Counted from the stretch's first letter, positions 1-9,372 are shown. The stretch: DNA of 63,773 nt from Candidatus Zixiibacteriota bacterium (GCA_040752595.1 JBFMGX010000011.1:1-63773); one strand, 5' to 3'. Translations and numbers: made by a program. Notes: a model not told the origin generated them from the letters alone.

Positions 1-1
1 G

Positions 2-535
2 GCAGGCGATGACATCGTCCTTCAGTGGGGCATGCTCAGACTGACCGAGGCCGGTCTGCTCCTCGGTATGCGGATGGGACTGCGCCTGATGGCTCTGGCG
101 GTGTTGGCCGCACTCGCGGCTCTGGTGACCGCACCGTTGGGGATGGCGGCGGGAGTGACGCGGACTCTGCTTCTGCTCAGACGTGTCGGTGTGCGTGTCG
201 AGACCATCTTCTACTTTGTGTTCTTCGTGCTGCGGATGTTCCCGCTCTTGGTTCGGGAGAGCCACGCGATCCGTTTGGCGCAGCAGTCGCGCGGGATTCG
301 TTTCTCGGGATCGCTGCGGGCACGGTGGCGGTCGCTGCCGGCACTGCTGGTCCCGGTCTTTGCGGCGGCGCTCCGTCGCAGCGACCAGCTCGCGCTGGCA
401 TTGGCCGCCCGCGGGATGGATGTGCGCCGCACCCCCGCGATGGTTCTCGCCCTCCGGTTTCGCGGCATCGACTGGTTTCTGACGGTTGCAGCGCTCGCGG
501 GATGGGCCGTCTGGCTATGGTTCCGGCTTCATTGA
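2..535 (+). CDS. ecfT: ECF transporter transmembrane (T) component, 5' truncated
   Basis: C-terminal part of the membrane-spanning T subunit of an energy-coupling-factor vitamin/metal importer, which couples two ATPases to a substrate-binding S protein. The frame is already open at base 2, so the N-terminus lies outside the window. Visible are hydrophobic helices and two short Ala/Ser-Arg-Gly motifs (QSRGIR and AARGMD) of the kind that contact the ATPases in EcfT/CbiQ proteins, followed by a last membrane helix. It ends 11 bases before truA, so the two are probably co-transcribed. The substrate cannot be told because the S and A genes are not in the window. Confidence 0.8.
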   Translation, partial: AGDDIVLQWGMLRLTEAGLLLGMRMGLRLMALAVLAALAALVTAPLGMAAGVTRTLLLLRRVGVRVETIFYFVFFVLRMFPLLVRESHAIRLAQQSRGIRFSGSLRARWRSLPALLVPVFAAALRRSDQLALALAARGMDVRRTPAMVLALRFRGIDWFLTVAALAGWAVWLWFRLH

Positions 536-546
536 GGGATTCAATC

Positions 547-1293
547 GTGCGTTATCGCCTCGATCTTGCCTACCACGGCCGTGACTTCCATGGCTGGCAA
601 CTGCAGCCGGGACTGCGCACCGTGCAGGGGGAGTTGGAAACATGGCTGGGGCGGCTCTTGAGAGTGGGATCCCCCGTGGCCGTGACCGGCGCCGGCCGCA
701 CCGACACCGGCGTTCACGCCGCCGGGATGGTGGCGCACTTCGACACCGACGTTGATGTCGTGCCGGATGAACTGCTGGAACGACTGCGCCGGGCGCTGCC
801 GCCGGATCTGGTTGTGATCTCCGTGGTCCCGGTCGACCCGACGTTTCACGCGCGCTGTAACGCCACCGGCCGCCGTTACAGCTACCGGATCGCCACACGA
901 CCCACGCCGTTCGGCCGCGATCGGCACTGGCTGGTCACTGCACCACTGGAACGCCGCTTGCTGGACGATGCCGCGGCTGTCATTGTCGGGAACCGTGATT
1001 TCTCCGGCTTCTGCCGTGCCGCTTCCCGCAAGGAGAGCAGTCTCTGTTGCGTGACCGAGTCATCTTGGCAAAGCGAGAAGGAGCTGCTCGTCTATCACGT
1101 TCGCGCCGACCGTTTTCTGCATGAGATGGTACGCCTTCTGGTCGGGACGATGGTCGACATCGCCCGCGGGCGATTCGGCAGCGAACGGATGAGCGACGTG
1201 CTCACGACGGGTGATGTGCGCCTGTGTGGCGAGGCGGCGCCGCCGCACGGGTTGACTCTGGAAGCGGTGGACTATGGGATGGGCAGACCGTGA
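547..1293 (+). CDS. truA: tRNA pseudouridine(38-40) synthase TruA
   Basis: Converts uridines 38-40 of the tRNA anticodon arm to pseudouridine. The 248-residue protein has the family length. It shows the N-terminal AYHG..FHGWQ block and the catalytic-loop motif GAGRTDTGVHA, with the nucleophilic Asp near residue 53. I chose the GTG at 547 because RYRLDLAYHG is the normal TruA N-terminus and a GAGGGA ribosome site lies just upstream. The ATG at 517 in the same frame would overlap ecfT and add only unconserved residues. Confidence 0.93.
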   Translation: MRYRLDLAYHGRDFHGWQLQPGLRTVQGELETWLGRLLRVGSPVAVTGAGRTDTGVHAAGMVAHFDTDVDVVPDELLERLRRALPPDLVVISVVPVDPTFHARCNATGRRYSYRIATRPTPFGRDRHWLVTAPLERRLLDDAAAVIVGNRDFSGFCRAASRKESSLCCVTESSWQSEKELLVYHVRADRFLHEMVRLLVGTMVDIARGRFGSERMSDVLTTGDVRLCGEAAPPHGLTLEAVDYGMGRP

Positions 1294-1365
1294 CGCGATT
1301 TCCATTGAATACGCGGACGATGAAGCGTTACTTGAAAGACTCATGGTGAGAGCGAAGGAGGCATT

Positions 1366-2037
1366 GTGAAGATCTTTCTGGATACCGCCAATGTCGACGA
1401 GATTCGCGAGGCGGCCGACTGGGGTGTTCTCGATGGCGTGACGACCAATCCCTCCTTGGTGTCCAAGGAGGGACGCAGTTTCGACGACATCCTGCACGAA
1501 ATCGTGCGCATCGTCAGCGGCCCCATATCGGCGGAAGTTGTCGCCGAGCAGGCCGACGATATGGTCGAGCAGGGTGCACGGCTCTCGCAGGTCGCGCCCA
1601 ATATCGTCATCAAGATCCCCATGACGACCGAGGGACTCAAGGCGATCCGGCAACTGGCCGCCAAAGAGATCGCCACAAACTGCACGCTGGTGTTCAACGC
1701 CACACAGGGACTTCTGGCCGCCAAGGCCGGGGCGACATTCGTCTCACCGTTTCTGGGACGGCTGGATGACATCGGCCACACCGGGATGGAGTTGATCGGA
1801 CAGCTTGTGACCATCTTCGACAACTACGCGCTCGACACCGAAGTCCTGGCGGCCTCCATCCGACACCCCCTCCATGTTGTCGAGGCGGCCTTACAGGGCG
1901 CCGATGCCTGCACAATTCCCTTCAAGGTGTTGCAGGCGATTGTCAAGCACCCGCTGACCGACTTGGGGATTCAGGCGTTCAACCGTGACTGGCAGAAGCT
2001 GACCCCGGCGCAGAGGGTCGCCGCCAGTCGAACCTAA
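1366..2037 (+). CDS. tal: transaldolase / fructose-6-phosphate aldolase family (TalC/Fsa type)
   Basis: Short (223 aa) class I aldolase of the decameric TalC/Fsa type, acting in the non-oxidative pentose phosphate pathway or cleaving fructose 6-phosphate. It starts with MKIFLDTAN and GVTTNPSL as in the family. The Schiff-base lysine is near residue 83 in IVIKIPMT, followed by TLVFNATQ and SPFLGRLDD. The GTG start is set by a strong AAGGAGG seven bases upstream. Transaldolase and Fsa activities cannot be separated by sequence reading alone. It sits between truA and purB on the same strand. Confidence 0.92.
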   Translation: MKIFLDTANVDEIREAADWGVLDGVTTNPSLVSKEGRSFDDILHEIVRIVSGPISAEVVAEQADDMVEQGARLSQVAPNIVIKIPMTTEGLKAIRQLAAKEIATNCTLVFNATQGLLAAKAGATFVSPFLGRLDDIGHTGMELIGQLVTIFDNYALDTEVLAASIRHPLHVVEAALQGADACTIPFKVLQAIVKHPLTDLGIQAFNRDWQKLTPAQRVAASRT

Positions 2038-2076
2038 GAGGGAGCGCGCCGACAGCATGCGACCCGCAGGACCGCG

Positions 2077-3369
2077 ATGATCGAGCGCTACACGCGCCCG
2101 GCGATGGCGCAATTATGGTCGGAGGCGAACAAGTTCGCCGTCTGGCTGCAAGTCGAGCTCCTGGCCGCCGAGAAGATGGCGCAGATGGGGCTGATCCCCA
2201 AAGGTGCTCCGGCGCGCATGCGGCGGCGGGCCCGGTTCGATGTACGCCGCATTGAGCGCATCGAGCGCACGACCCGGCATGACGTCATCGCCTTCCTCAA
2301 GGACGTCGGGAGTCATCTCGGAGGCGATGAGCGGTATCTGCACTATGGTCTGACTTCTTCGGACGTCGTCGATACGGCGCAGTCGGTGCGCATGGTGCAG
2401 GCGGGGCAGTTGCTGTTGGGGGCACTCCGTTCGCCGATCCGTCGCACCGCCGCCTTGGCGCGGCGATACATCGACACGCCGATTGCCGGTCGCACGCACG
2501 GCGTTTTTGCCGAGCCGACATCCGTGGGACTGAAGTTCGCTCTCTGGCATGCGGACCTGAAGCGGGGGCGCCGTCGCTTGGCAGCCGCCATTGACTCTGT
2601 CGCGGTCGGCAAGATCTCGGGGGCCGTCGGCAACTTCGCTCACCTCGACCCGTCCGTGGAGGCATATGTCTGCCGGAAGCTGAAGCTCCGTCCGGCGGCG
2701 ATCTCCACCCAGGTTTTGCAACGCGACCGCCATGCCGACTACCTCTTTGCCATCGCTGCCATCGGTGCAACCGTCGAGAAGATCGCCCAGGAGATACGCC
2801 TGTTGCATCGGACGGAGACCGGCGAACTGACGGAGGGCTTCTTCGCCGGGCAACGCGGCTCGTCGGCCATGCCGCACAAGAAGAACCCGATCCTCTCCGA
2901 GCGCATCTGCGGCATCGCCCGTGTCTTGCGCGGGTACGTGCAACCGGCGCTGGAGGATGTTGCCCTCTGGCACGAGCGTGACATCACGCACTCCTCCGTC
3001 GAGCGCGTGATCATTCCCGATGCCACGGCGCTTCTCGATTATCAACTCGCGTTACTGGATCAGGTTCTCTCCACCCTCGGTATTTACCCCCGACGCATGC
3101 GGGACAATTTGCGCCGCTTGGGAGGCGGCGTCTATTCCCAGCGGTTGTTGCTCGTTTTGGCGGAGGCCATCGGCTCCCGCGATGAAGCGTATGCCATCGT
3201 GCAACGCCTGGCGCTCTCCGATGAAGGGACATCGTTCGAGGAGCGCGTTCGCACCGATCCGGTCATTACGCGACATCTGGATCGCCGTGACCTGGATGGC
3301 GTCTTTGATGTGCGGTACTTCCTGCGTCGCGCCCGCATCATCCTCCAACGGGCTCTAAGGGAACCATAG
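2077..3369 (+). CDS. purB: adenylosuccinate lyase PurB
   Basis: Catalyses two fumarate-releasing steps of purine synthesis (SAICAR to AICAR, adenylosuccinate to AMP). At 430 aa it has the length of the short bacterial type. It shows the fumarase/ASL superfamily signature [11 protein letters not shown] (about residues 261-271, with the catalytic loop serines), TSSD at 93-96 and RTHG with the general-acid His at 141. It lies 39 bases downstream of tal, and purS/purQ follow about 1.6 kb later, so purine genes are loosely grouped here. Confidence 0.95.
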   Translation: MIERYTRPAMAQLWSEANKFAVWLQVELLAAEKMAQMGLIPKGAPARMRRRARFDVRRIERIERTTRHDVIAFLKDVGSHLGGDERYLHYGLTSSDVVDTAQSVRMVQAGQLLLGALRSPIRRTAALARRYIDTPIAGRTHGVFAEPTSVGLKFALWHADLKRGRRRLAAAIDSVAVGKISGAVGNFAHLDPSVEAYVCRKLKLRPAAISTQVLQRDRHADYLFAIAAIGATVEKIAQEIRLLHRTETGELTEGFFAGQRGSSAMPHKKNPILSERICGIARVLRGYVQPALEDVALWHERDITHSSVERVIIPDATALLDYQLALLDQVLSTLGIYPRRMRDNLRRLGGGVYSQRLLLVLAEAIGSRDEAYAIVQRLALSDEGTSFEERVRTDPVITRHLDRRDLDGVFDVRYFLRRARIILQRALREP

Positions 3370-3383
3370 CGCGAAGGATGTAG

Positions 3384-3406
3384 GTCAGGTGCCCTGTGCA
3401 CCTGAC
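3384..3406. repeat. perfect 9-bp hairpin after purB
   Basis: Inverted repeat GTCAGGTGC / GCACCTGAC with a 5-base loop between purB and psd. No T-run follows on either strand, so it is a weak terminator candidate. Part of the same sequence (gtcaggtgcacagggc) recurs near 59856, which suggests a dispersed palindrome. Confidence 0.5.
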
Positions 3407-3457
3407 AGAACTCCATCACTTCTTGAGCAATGATCGATGGACGCAAGCTGATCTCAT

Positions 3458-4114
3458 ATGGAGCGCGACGGTTGGCGATTCGTGGGTCCGGCCCTGGGCG
3501 TGACAGCGCTCGGGGTGTGGGGTGTCGGGCGCGGCTGGATTTGGGCGTGGCCGGTGCTCTGCCTCGGTGTTCTGGTCGCGGTCGGTTGCGGGTTCTTCTT
3601 CCGCGATCCGGACAGGACTCCGCCCGGTGATCCCGAAGCGGTTGTGGCTACGGCGGATGGACGCATCCTCTCGGTTGTGCCCCACCCGGAGGGTGGGATA
3701 CGAATCGACACGTTTCTGTCCGTCTGGGACGTGCACGTCAACCGCGCTCCCGTGGGCGGCATCGTCGCCGGCAGTCTCTATCGACCAGGTCGATTCCTGG
3801 CCGCGTACAAGCCCAGGGCAGGATCAGACAACGAACGCCACGACCTGACGATCAACAGCACAATCGGGACGATTCAGTCGGCACAGATCGCCGGGATTCT
3901 CGCACGCCGCGTTGTCTGCCGTGTGCACGAAGGCCAGCAGCTTCGTCAGGGCGACAGGATCGGTCTGATCCGTTTCGGGTCGCGGGCGGCGGTGATCGTG
4001 CCGCGCGGTTTCATTGCCGCCGTGAGTCCGGGTGATCGTGTTCGCGCCGGTGAGACGATCATCGCGCGTCGGGTCCGGGATGATGGGGGAAGGCCTGGTG
4101 ACGCCGAAGCGTAA
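3458..4114 (+). CDS. psd: phosphatidylserine decarboxylase (short, proenzyme type)
   Basis: Makes phosphatidylethanolamine from phosphatidylserine at the inner membrane. The 218-residue protein matches the compact class of self-cleaving decarboxylases. It has two N-terminal membrane segments (about residues 8-47), then FFRDPDR, SVWDVHVNR (Asp91, His93) and, near the C-terminus, RFGSR. There cleavage between Gly174 and Ser175 would create the pyruvoyl cofactor. The 3' end overlaps pssA, whose product makes its substrate, so the two are translationally coupled. Confidence 0.93.
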   Translation: MERDGWRFVGPALGVTALGVWGVGRGWIWAWPVLCLGVLVAVGCGFFFRDPDRTPPGDPEAVVATADGRILSVVPHPEGGIRIDTFLSVWDVHVNRAPVGGIVAGSLYRPGRFLAAYKPRAGSDNERHDLTINSTIGTIQSAQIAGILARRVVCRVHEGQQLRQGDRIGLIRFGSRAAVIVPRGFIAAVSPGDRVRAGETIIARRVRDDGGRPGDAEA

Positions 4115-4859
4115 CTTCCGTGGTTTCTTCCCCGGCATGTTCACGATGGGGAACCTGTTCTGCGGGTTTCTCTCGATTCTCGCGTCGATGGACGGAGAAG
4201 TGGAGCATGCCTGCCGCTTCATTCTGCTCGGGTTCTTCCTCGACGGCCTGGATGGTTTCGTGGCGCGTGTCTCCCGTGGGGCCACACGGTTCGGCGTCGA
4301 GCTCGATTCCCTGGCCGATTTGGTCACCTTCGGCATGGCGCCGGCGATCCTCATCTACTCCTTCAAACTCAAAGTCCTGGGACGTTGGGGTTGGGTGCTC
4401 GGCTTCATCTTCGTGATGTGCGGCGCCTTTCGACTGGCCCGCTACAACCTCACGACCAAGACGTCGCCGCGCCGTGGATTCGAGGGTTTGCCCATCCCCG
4501 CCGCGGCATCGCTGCTGGTGGCCTACACCCTGTTCAGCTATGATCTCTGGGAGCAACTCCTCTATGTCAAGTTCCTGGTCGTGACGATGATTGTCACGTC
4601 CGGTCTCATGGTGTCCACGATCGCATACGAGGACAAGCCGACATCGTGGCGAACTCCGAAAGACCGCGTCAAGTTCATCTTCATCTTTCTCGGGATCATC
4701 GCCGTCATGATTGACCTTCCCAAGACGTTCTTTCCCCTGGTTCTCATCTACGTGCTTCACGGCATTGGCCGGGCGGCGGTCGAACTGGTCTCGGGGAACA
4801 ACGGGCACCACGAGCGCGGTCATCGTGACAGCGATGCGACGGTGTCGGATGGCATCTGA
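4080..4859 (+). CDS. pssA: CDP-diacylglycerol-serine O-phosphatidyltransferase PssA
   Basis: Integral membrane enzyme making phosphatidylserine from CDP-diacylglycerol and serine. It carries the full CDP-alcohol phosphotransferase motif D-G-x2-A-R-x8-G-x3-D-x3-D (residues 58-80 from this start) and about seven hydrophobic segments; it is 259 aa long. The start is uncertain: ATG 4080 or 4083 and GTG 4098 all lie inside the psd 3' end. A GTG at 4032 is also in frame but would add unconserved residues. The hydrophilic His-rich C-terminal tail (about 20 residues) is not a family feature. Confidence 0.92.
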   Translation: MMGEGLVTPKRNFRGFFPGMFTMGNLFCGFLSILASMDGEVEHACRFILLGFFLDGLDGFVARVSRGATRFGVELDSLADLVTFGMAPAILIYSFKLKVLGRWGWVLGFIFVMCGAFRLARYNLTTKTSPRRGFEGLPIPAAASLLVAYTLFSYDLWEQLLYVKFLVVTMIVTSGLMVSTIAYEDKPTSWRTPKDRVKFIFIFLGIIAVMIDLPKTFFPLVLIYVLHGIGRAAVELVSGNNGHHERGHRDSDATVSDGI

Positions 4860-4919
4860 TCTGATCCAATCTCATTCAACGTCAAGCGCGGCAAACAGAT
4901 GGCAATACCCAGAAAGTTG

Positions 4920-4948
4920 TTGGGATTCCGCGGAATGGCGGCTATAAT
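4920..4948 (+). promoter_or_regulatory. sigma70-type promoter upstream of purS
   Basis: TTGGGA (4920-4925), a 17-base spacer and a perfect TATAAT (4943-4948). This is one of the best -10 boxes in the window. Transcription would start near 4955, giving a leader of about 49 bases before the purS ATG. I saw no purine riboswitch fold in that leader. Confidence 0.6.
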
Positions 4949-5003
4949 GTAATCTCGGCGGGGGAGATGGCCGCGCGAGCGATCGTGGACGGTTCGAGAG
5001 ACT

Positions 5004-5252
5004 ATGATGATCACAGGGACCGTCACCGTTCGACTCAAGGAGGGAGTCCTGGATCCGCAGGGACTGACGATCCAGCGGGCACTGGAACACATGGGGTACG
5101 AAGGCCTGAACGCCGTGCGCACCGGAAAGACCTTTGAGATCACGTTGGAGGCGGCCGATGCCGCCACGGCGCGCGCCCGGTTGCAGGAGATGTCGGAGCG
5201 ATTGCTGGCCAATCCCGTTGTCGAGACCTTTGCGGTGGAGGTACAGGCGTGA
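5004..5252 (+). CDS. purS: phosphoribosylformylglycinamidine synthase subunit PurS
   Basis: Small (82 aa) structural subunit that bridges PurQ and PurL in the three-part FGAM synthase of purine biosynthesis. The pattern [22 protein letters not shown]...VR.GK.FEI is typical of PurS. The stop codon overlaps the purQ start by four bases (GTGA), so translation is coupled. purL is not in the window. An ATG directly after the chosen one (5007) is an equally good start. Confidence 0.95.
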   Translation: MMITGTVTVRLKEGVLDPQGLTIQRALEHMGYEGLNAVRTGKTFEITLEAADAATARARLQEMSERLLANPVVETFAVEVQA

Positions 5253-5995
5253 GAGTCGGTGTCGTCACATTCCCCGGGTCGAATTGCGATTATGACGCCT
5301 ACGCCGCCTTTCGTCATGTGCTGGGGTGCCCGGTCGAATTCCTCTGGCATGCCGATCCCGATCTGAAGGACGTCGACTGTGTCATTCTCCCCGGCGGATT
5401 CGCGTTCGGCGACTATCTCCGCGCCGGGGCGATCGCCCGCTTCTCCCCCGTGATGAAATCGGTCATCACCTTTGCGGAGACCGGTGGGTTGGTGTGGGGG
5501 ATTTGCAACGGCTTCCAGGTACTTCTCGAAGCCGGGCTGTTGCCGGGGGCGATGCGCAAGAACGCTTCGATGCGATTCGTCTGCGATTGGGTCCGGCTGC
5601 GGGTTGAGAATGTGCAGACGCCGTTCACCCGAAGCTGTCGTCCGGGGCAAGTCCTGCGCATGCCGATCGCGCACGCGGAGGGGAACTACTATGCCTCCGA
5701 TGACGTCCTGAATGAGCTGGAGCGCACCGGGCGTGTCGTTCTCCGCTATGTCAATGCCGACGGCGCACCCAGCCGGCCGTCCAACCCCAATGGCTCGCGC
5801 CACAACATCGCCGGGATCATCAACGCCCAGGGGAACGTGCTGGGAATGATGCCGCATCCGGAACGCGCGGTGGAGACCATTCTGGGGAGCGCCGATGGCC
5901 TGGCGCTCTTTGATTCTCTCTTGGGGGCCGGCGTCGCCGGTTCGGGCGCCGAGATCGGAACGGGGCGTCCTGCCGAGAGACAGGCACGGGTGTGA
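5249..5995 (+). CDS. purQ: phosphoribosylformylglycinamidine synthase subunit PurQ (glutaminase)
   Basis: Class I glutamine amidotransferase that supplies ammonia to PurL. It has the N-terminus [12 protein letters not shown], the oxyanion region [12 protein letters not shown], the nucleophile elbow GICNGFQ with Cys86, and MMPHPERA with the His/Glu dyad. At 248 aa it carries an unconserved C-terminal tail of about 20 residues after the core domain. The GTG start overlaps the purS stop and its own stop overlaps the next GTG start, so three genes are chained. Confidence 0.95.
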   Translation: MRVGVVTFPGSNCDYDAYAAFRHVLGCPVEFLWHADPDLKDVDCVILPGGFAFGDYLRAGAIARFSPVMKSVITFAETGGLVWGICNGFQVLLEAGLLPGAMRKNASMRFVCDWVRLRVENVQTPFTRSCRPGQVLRMPIAHAEGNYYASDDVLNELERTGRVVLRYVNADGAPSRPSNPNGSRHNIAGIINAQGNVLGMMPHPERAVETILGSADGLALFDSLLGAGVAGSGAEIGTGRPAERQARV

Positions 5996-6285
5996 AGGGG
6001 CGCGAGCTCACTTTCCTCATCATTGGGATCATCACCGCCGCTGTCGCCGGGGCGCTGGTGGGCGAATTGGTCGGCGCCTTCCTGCCCGAAGGTACGATCA
6101 AAACCCTGTTCCAGACCCACATCGACATCGGGTTGGGGCGCACGGTCGACCTGAAGACCGTCGAGCCGATCGCGATCAATCTCTATGCCGTCGCGCTGGT
6201 CTTCGGCCTGACGGTGCGGATCAACTTCATCAGCGTGCTGTTTGTATTGTTGCTCTTGATCTACTTCCGCTGGTGGTATCTGTAA
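5992..6285 (+). CDS. DUF4321 membrane protein
   Basis: 97-residue protein with two hydrophobic segments (about residues 8-30 and 66-95) separated by a short loop. It matches my memory of DUF4321, a small family of unknown role in Clostridia and FCB-type bacteria. The GTG start overlaps the purQ stop by four bases. The next functional gene, tatA, is also a small membrane protein. The function is unknown. Confidence 0.7.
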   Translation: MKGRELTFLIIGIITAAVAGALVGELVGAFLPEGTIKTLFQTHIDIGLGRTVDLKTVEPIAINLYAVALVFGLTVRINFISVLFVLLLLIYFRWWYL

Positions 6286-6354
6286 CGTCTTCCCGACCCA
6301 TGAAGAATCTCATGCACGACACATCGCATTGTGGTAGAAGAACTGATGGGTGGA

Positions 6355-6453
6355 CCCCTCACCCTACCCTGTCCCCAGAGGGGAGAGGGGATTTGATAAC
6401 CTCTCCCTCCGGGAGAGGTCGCTTGGACCGGAGGTCCAAGCGGGTGAGGGATC
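6355..6453. repeat. REP-like repeat, CCCTCACC...GGTGAGGG type (family A)
   Basis: Outer arms CCCTCACC and GGTGAGGG enclose GATAACCTCTCCCTCCGGG and a private inner hairpin (cttggaccggaggtccaag). Other copies lie at 20125-20220 and 59901-60060 with different inner hairpins. This block creates a spurious open frame in front of tatA. Confidence 0.85.
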
Positions 6454-6508
6454 TCTTGCCCGTGTTGCCGGACGCTCCTGGTGCGGTGAGAATGGTCGGA
6501 GGTCGATG

Positions 6509-6760
6509 ATGCTCGGCGGCATCGGCGTACAGGAACTGCTGTTGATCTTCCTGGCCGTGCTCCTCTTGTTTGGTGCCAAACGGATCCCCGACATTGCCCA
6601 TGGCCTCGGCAAGGGGATGCGCGAATTCAAACGCGCCATGCAGGAGACGCAGGACGAACTGAGCCGCTCGATGAATGAGCCCGACAAGAAGCCGCCCGCA
6701 CAATCGACACCGCCGCGCGAATTGGAGGGTCCGGGCAACAAACCTCCCGCGGGCGCGTAG
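6509..6760 (+). CDS. tatA: twin-arginine translocase subunit TatA
   Basis: Pore-forming subunit of the Tat export system for folded proteins. The 83-residue protein has one N-terminal membrane helix (about residues 7-22), the hinge FGAKRIPDIAHGLGKG, an amphipathic helix (GMREFKRAM) and a Pro-rich charged tail. The start at 6509 is preceded by GGAGG; the tandem ATG at 6506 is possible. The same frame runs upstream to 6350 but only through a dispersed repeat, so that extension is not coding. No tatC is nearby. Confidence 0.93.
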   Translation: MLGGIGVQELLLIFLAVLLLFGAKRIPDIAHGLGKGMREFKRAMQETQDELSRSMNEPDKKPPAQSTPPRELEGPGNKPPAGA

Positions 6761-6787
6761 ATGGTCCTATGAGAAGGTCACGTTCAC

Positions 6788-6904
6788 TGTCATTCCGAGG
6801 AGCAGGGCCCGCCATTGGCGGGCACGCGACGAGGAATCTGCTTTCCCCACACCGTGAGACGGAAGAAGACAACAGCAGATCCCTCGCTCCGCTCGGGATG
6901 ACAG
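6788..6904. repeat. dispersed repeat, TGTCAT..CCGAG..GAGGGATCTGCTG type (family F)
   Basis: Two inverted arms (tgtcattccgaggag and ctcgctccgctcgggatgac) about 90 bases apart, with a GAGGAATCTGCTTTCC / CAGCAGATCCCTCG core. Relatives occur near 34714, 39868, 52543 and 58227. Repeats of this wording are common in intergenic DNA of many uncultured bacteria. Confidence 0.8.
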
Positions 6905-6980
6905 ATTGGGTGGTTGTCGTGAGTTGTGACGTATCCCCGGACGGATTTTAGCCGAATCCTCCACTGCGACGAGATCGACC

Positions 6981-7427
6981 ATGTTTGCCGATGATGATAT
7001 TGAAAAGATCGCGGCCTGCTTGCAGCCGGTCGAACGGACGTTTGAGGCCGATCATCACCGCCTGAAACTCATCGGCGGGCATGACCGGCGCATGCTGGTC
7101 CTGGAACTCTACCCCGAGACCCGTCTGGGACGCCACCTCGGCTCGATGGTAGTCGTCTACACCTCCGGCGGTCATCTGCAGTTGCACAACTGCACCGGGT
7201 ATGTCACTTCGGAGGAACTGGGCGAGGTGACCTTTGTCGGCGAGTCCGGCGGACGCCTCTCCGGGCTGGTCGTCGAGCGCGAAGCCGCCTGCTCGCTCTA
7301 CGCCAATGTCACCCGCGACCTCATCTCCGGCGACTTCACCAAACTCGGCGTCGAAGTCATGCTCTCCGGCGTCGCCCTCTCCCTGGCCGAAGGCCTGCTG
7401 AAAGACGACGATAGCCCAGCCTCGTAG
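6981..7427 (+). CDS. conserved-looking hypothetical protein, 148 aa
   Basis: I do not recognise this gene. It is a soluble, acidic protein of mixed alpha/beta character without signal peptide or membrane helix. Notable stretches are LVLELYPETRLGRHLGSMVVVYT, which is read here as several short pieces, and a C-terminal helix rich in Leu and Ala. Codon use is like the neighbours (GC-rich third positions), which supports real coding. It stands alone between tatA and the channel gene, with repeats on both sides. Confidence 0.6.
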   Translation: MFADDDIEKIAACLQPVERTFEADHHRLKLIGGHDRRMLVLELYPETRLGRHLGSMVVVYTSGGHLQLHNCTGYVTSEELGEVTFVGESGGRLSGLVVEREAACSLYANVTRDLISGDFTKLGVEVMLSGVALSLAEGLLKDDDSPAS

Positions 7428-7620
7428 GGTGGGTTCCGCCCGCCGTTGCGCTCCGTGCTGACCAAGGAATGCGCGACTCTAGTTCGTGTGCCCGTCAGCC
7501 CTTGGGCTGAGGTTCGCCCGCGCCAGCGGGATGTGTTCCACTCAGTACCGAATGATCGCATGGACCATTGGGTTCGCGCTCAGCCCGAGGGTAGACCAGA
7601 ATGGGAGCGTGGGGGACGAA

Positions 7621-8352
7621 ATGACAGAACCCAGACCAGACGTTTCTCATGAGACGAGGCGCCTTGCCGAATCGCTCTCTTCTTCTAGCCGATTGGGGCT
7701 CGCCGGTGAAGTGATGCGACTTGTCGACTTTGTGGGCAAATGGTCCTCCATTCTGACGAGGTTCTATGATCCCAAGGACTATACGGCACGAGAGCAGTCG
7801 CTGTCATCTCGATCGAGACAAGCTCGCCACGCGGACATAATGACGATCATCTGGTGGATCCTCTCGCCCGTGCTCTTGCTGATCGCCTCGTTGGAGATTC
7901 CGTCGCTGGTCAAGGTAGCTGTGATTGGGACGCTCGCGCTCCGGATTGTGAATATCACGTTCGCAAACCTGCGGGGTGATCTTAGAGAAGGTCTCTGGGA
8001 TCCCAAGGCAAAGACCATCGTCAATTTCTACTCTATCAGACGCAGATTGGTGCTGGGCATCATGAACTACGGTGAACTCATAGTCTGCTTTGCTGGCATC
8101 TATGCGTCAGATCCGACAGCATTAATGCCGCAGATACCCCGCCCGCTGGATTGGTTTTCACCGCTCTACTTCAGTGCCATCACGCAGCTGGCCATTGGCT
8201 ACGGTGATCTAACACCGGCAGGTTGGGCTCGCGCTGTGTCTATCCTTCAGGGTGGCTGCGGCCTCCTCTTGGTGGTGATGACCATCGGCCGTCTGTCCAC
8301 CAGGCTACAGGTCTCCGATGCGAGTCATCGCCGTAGACTGAGGCTGAGGTAG
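7621..8352 (+). CDS. K+-channel-like membrane protein (Ion_trans_2 pore)
   Basis: 243-residue protein with hydrophobic segments near residues 75-115 and 140-160, then a pore loop with the potassium selectivity filter GYGD (residues 193-196, in TQLAIGYGDLTP) and a final helix. The chosen ATG has a GGGGGA site upstream; the same frame is open to 7486 but there it runs through repeat DNA. No RCK/TrkA-N domain is attached. Third-position GC is visibly lower than in the neighbours, so the gene may have been acquired. Gating and ion are unknown. Confidence 0.75.
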   Translation: MTEPRPDVSHETRRLAESLSSSSRLGLAGEVMRLVDFVGKWSSILTRFYDPKDYTAREQSLSSRSRQARHADIMTIIWWILSPVLLLIASLEIPSLVKVAVIGTLALRIVNITFANLRGDLREGLWDPKAKTIVNFYSIRRRLVLGIMNYGELIVCFAGIYASDPTALMPQIPRPLDWFSPLYFSAITQLAIGYGDLTPAGWARAVSILQGGCGLLLVVMTIGRLSTRLQVSDASHRRRLRLR

Positions 8353-8417
8353 CAACATGGGCTTTGGACTCACCGCCCCGAAACATCCGCCGAACACAAT
8401 CGTAGGAAACTACTGAG

Positions 8418-9350
8418 ATGGAACCGGCGACGGAGCGATTCTCCGAGATGATCAAGGCGCAGGGATGGAAGAGCCGGATCGTCCCCGTTGAGCGACTGGC
8501 CGATCTGCGCGGTGCGATCCGCGGTCGCTATGAGGATGGGCTTCTGGACGAGGCGCTCTACCGGAGTCACTTCGGTTCCTTCTCGTTCGATCCGCCCGCC
8601 GACCTTCCCGGCGTGCGCTCGATCGTCATCGTGGCTGTGCCCACGCCGCCGATGCGACTCTTCTTCCACTGGCAGGGGAAACGCACGCCGATCATCATAC
8701 CACCGACCTACGTGAGCTACACCCCCCGAACGGAGAGTGTTCAGGCCATGCTGGCCGACTGGCTGGGGCGCGAGGGACATCGGCTGGCGAAACCACGGCT
8801 CCCGCTCAAGACCCTCGCAGTGTGCAGCGGCTTGGCAGAATACGGACGTAACAACATCTGCTATGTTCCCGGCATGGGGAGCTACCTCCAGCTTGTCGGC
8901 GCCTTCACCGACCTTGCGTGCGATGGTGATCCCTGGCGCGAGCCCAAGGCACTCGATTTGTGCGACACCTGCGACGCTTGCCTGCGGTGCTGTCCCACTG
9001 GGGCGATCAGCGACGATCGCTTCCTGCTCCGCGCGGAGATCTGCCTGACATATCACAATGAGGCCGACGGCGATTTCCCGTCATGGATCGACCCGTCGTG
9101 GCACCATTGTCTGGTTGGCTGCATGGAATGCCAGACCAAATGCCCGGAGAACAGGGCCGTGCTGGGCTGGTACGAGGATCGGGGCGAGTTCTCCGAGGAT
9201 GAAACCGCCCTATTGCTTCAAAGCGTGCCGCCCGACCGACTCCCCGCAGAGACCGCGGCCAAGTTAAGCAACCTGGAGATCAACGAAGCCCATCATCAAC
9301 TGTGTCGGAACCTCTCGATGGTCATCGGGCGGGAGGGCTCACCGGGGTGA
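8418..9350 (+). CDS. QueG-like double [4Fe-4S] cluster protein
   Basis: 310-residue protein with two ferredoxin-type cluster motifs: C182-x2-C185-x2-C188-x3-C192-P, and C235-x2-C238-x3-C242-P with further Cys at 209 and 231. The layout (N-terminal domain, cluster pair, ICLTYHN between) recalls epoxyqueuosine reductase QueG, the last step of queuosine synthesis. The spacing between clusters is longer than in QueG and the C-terminal HEAT-like region is missing, so I call it only QueG-like. No queuosine gene is adjacent. Confidence 0.7.
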   Translation: MEPATERFSEMIKAQGWKSRIVPVERLADLRGAIRGRYEDGLLDEALYRSHFGSFSFDPPADLPGVRSIVIVAVPTPPMRLFFHWQGKRTPIIIPPTYVSYTPRTESVQAMLADWLGREGHRLAKPRLPLKTLAVCSGLAEYGRNNICYVPGMGSYLQLVGAFTDLACDGDPWREPKALDLCDTCDACLRCCPTGAISDDRFLLRAEICLTYHNEADGDFPSWIDPSWHHCLVGCMECQTKCPENRAVLGWYEDRGEFSEDETALLLQSVPPDRLPAETAAKLSNLEINEAHHQLCRNLSMVIGREGSPG

Positions 9351-9372
9351 GCTGCACCGTATCGTGAAGTAG

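Noticed and set aside
25-1293. A single 422-codon frame that could read as a long protein ending in TruA
   Set aside because: Its first 170 codons run antiphase to the EcfT gene and lack any family likeness; TruA begins at the GTG at 547.
4949-5003. Purine riboswitch or other leader RNA before purS
   Set aside because: The leader is only about 49 bases after the predicted start and shows no aptamer-like pairing.
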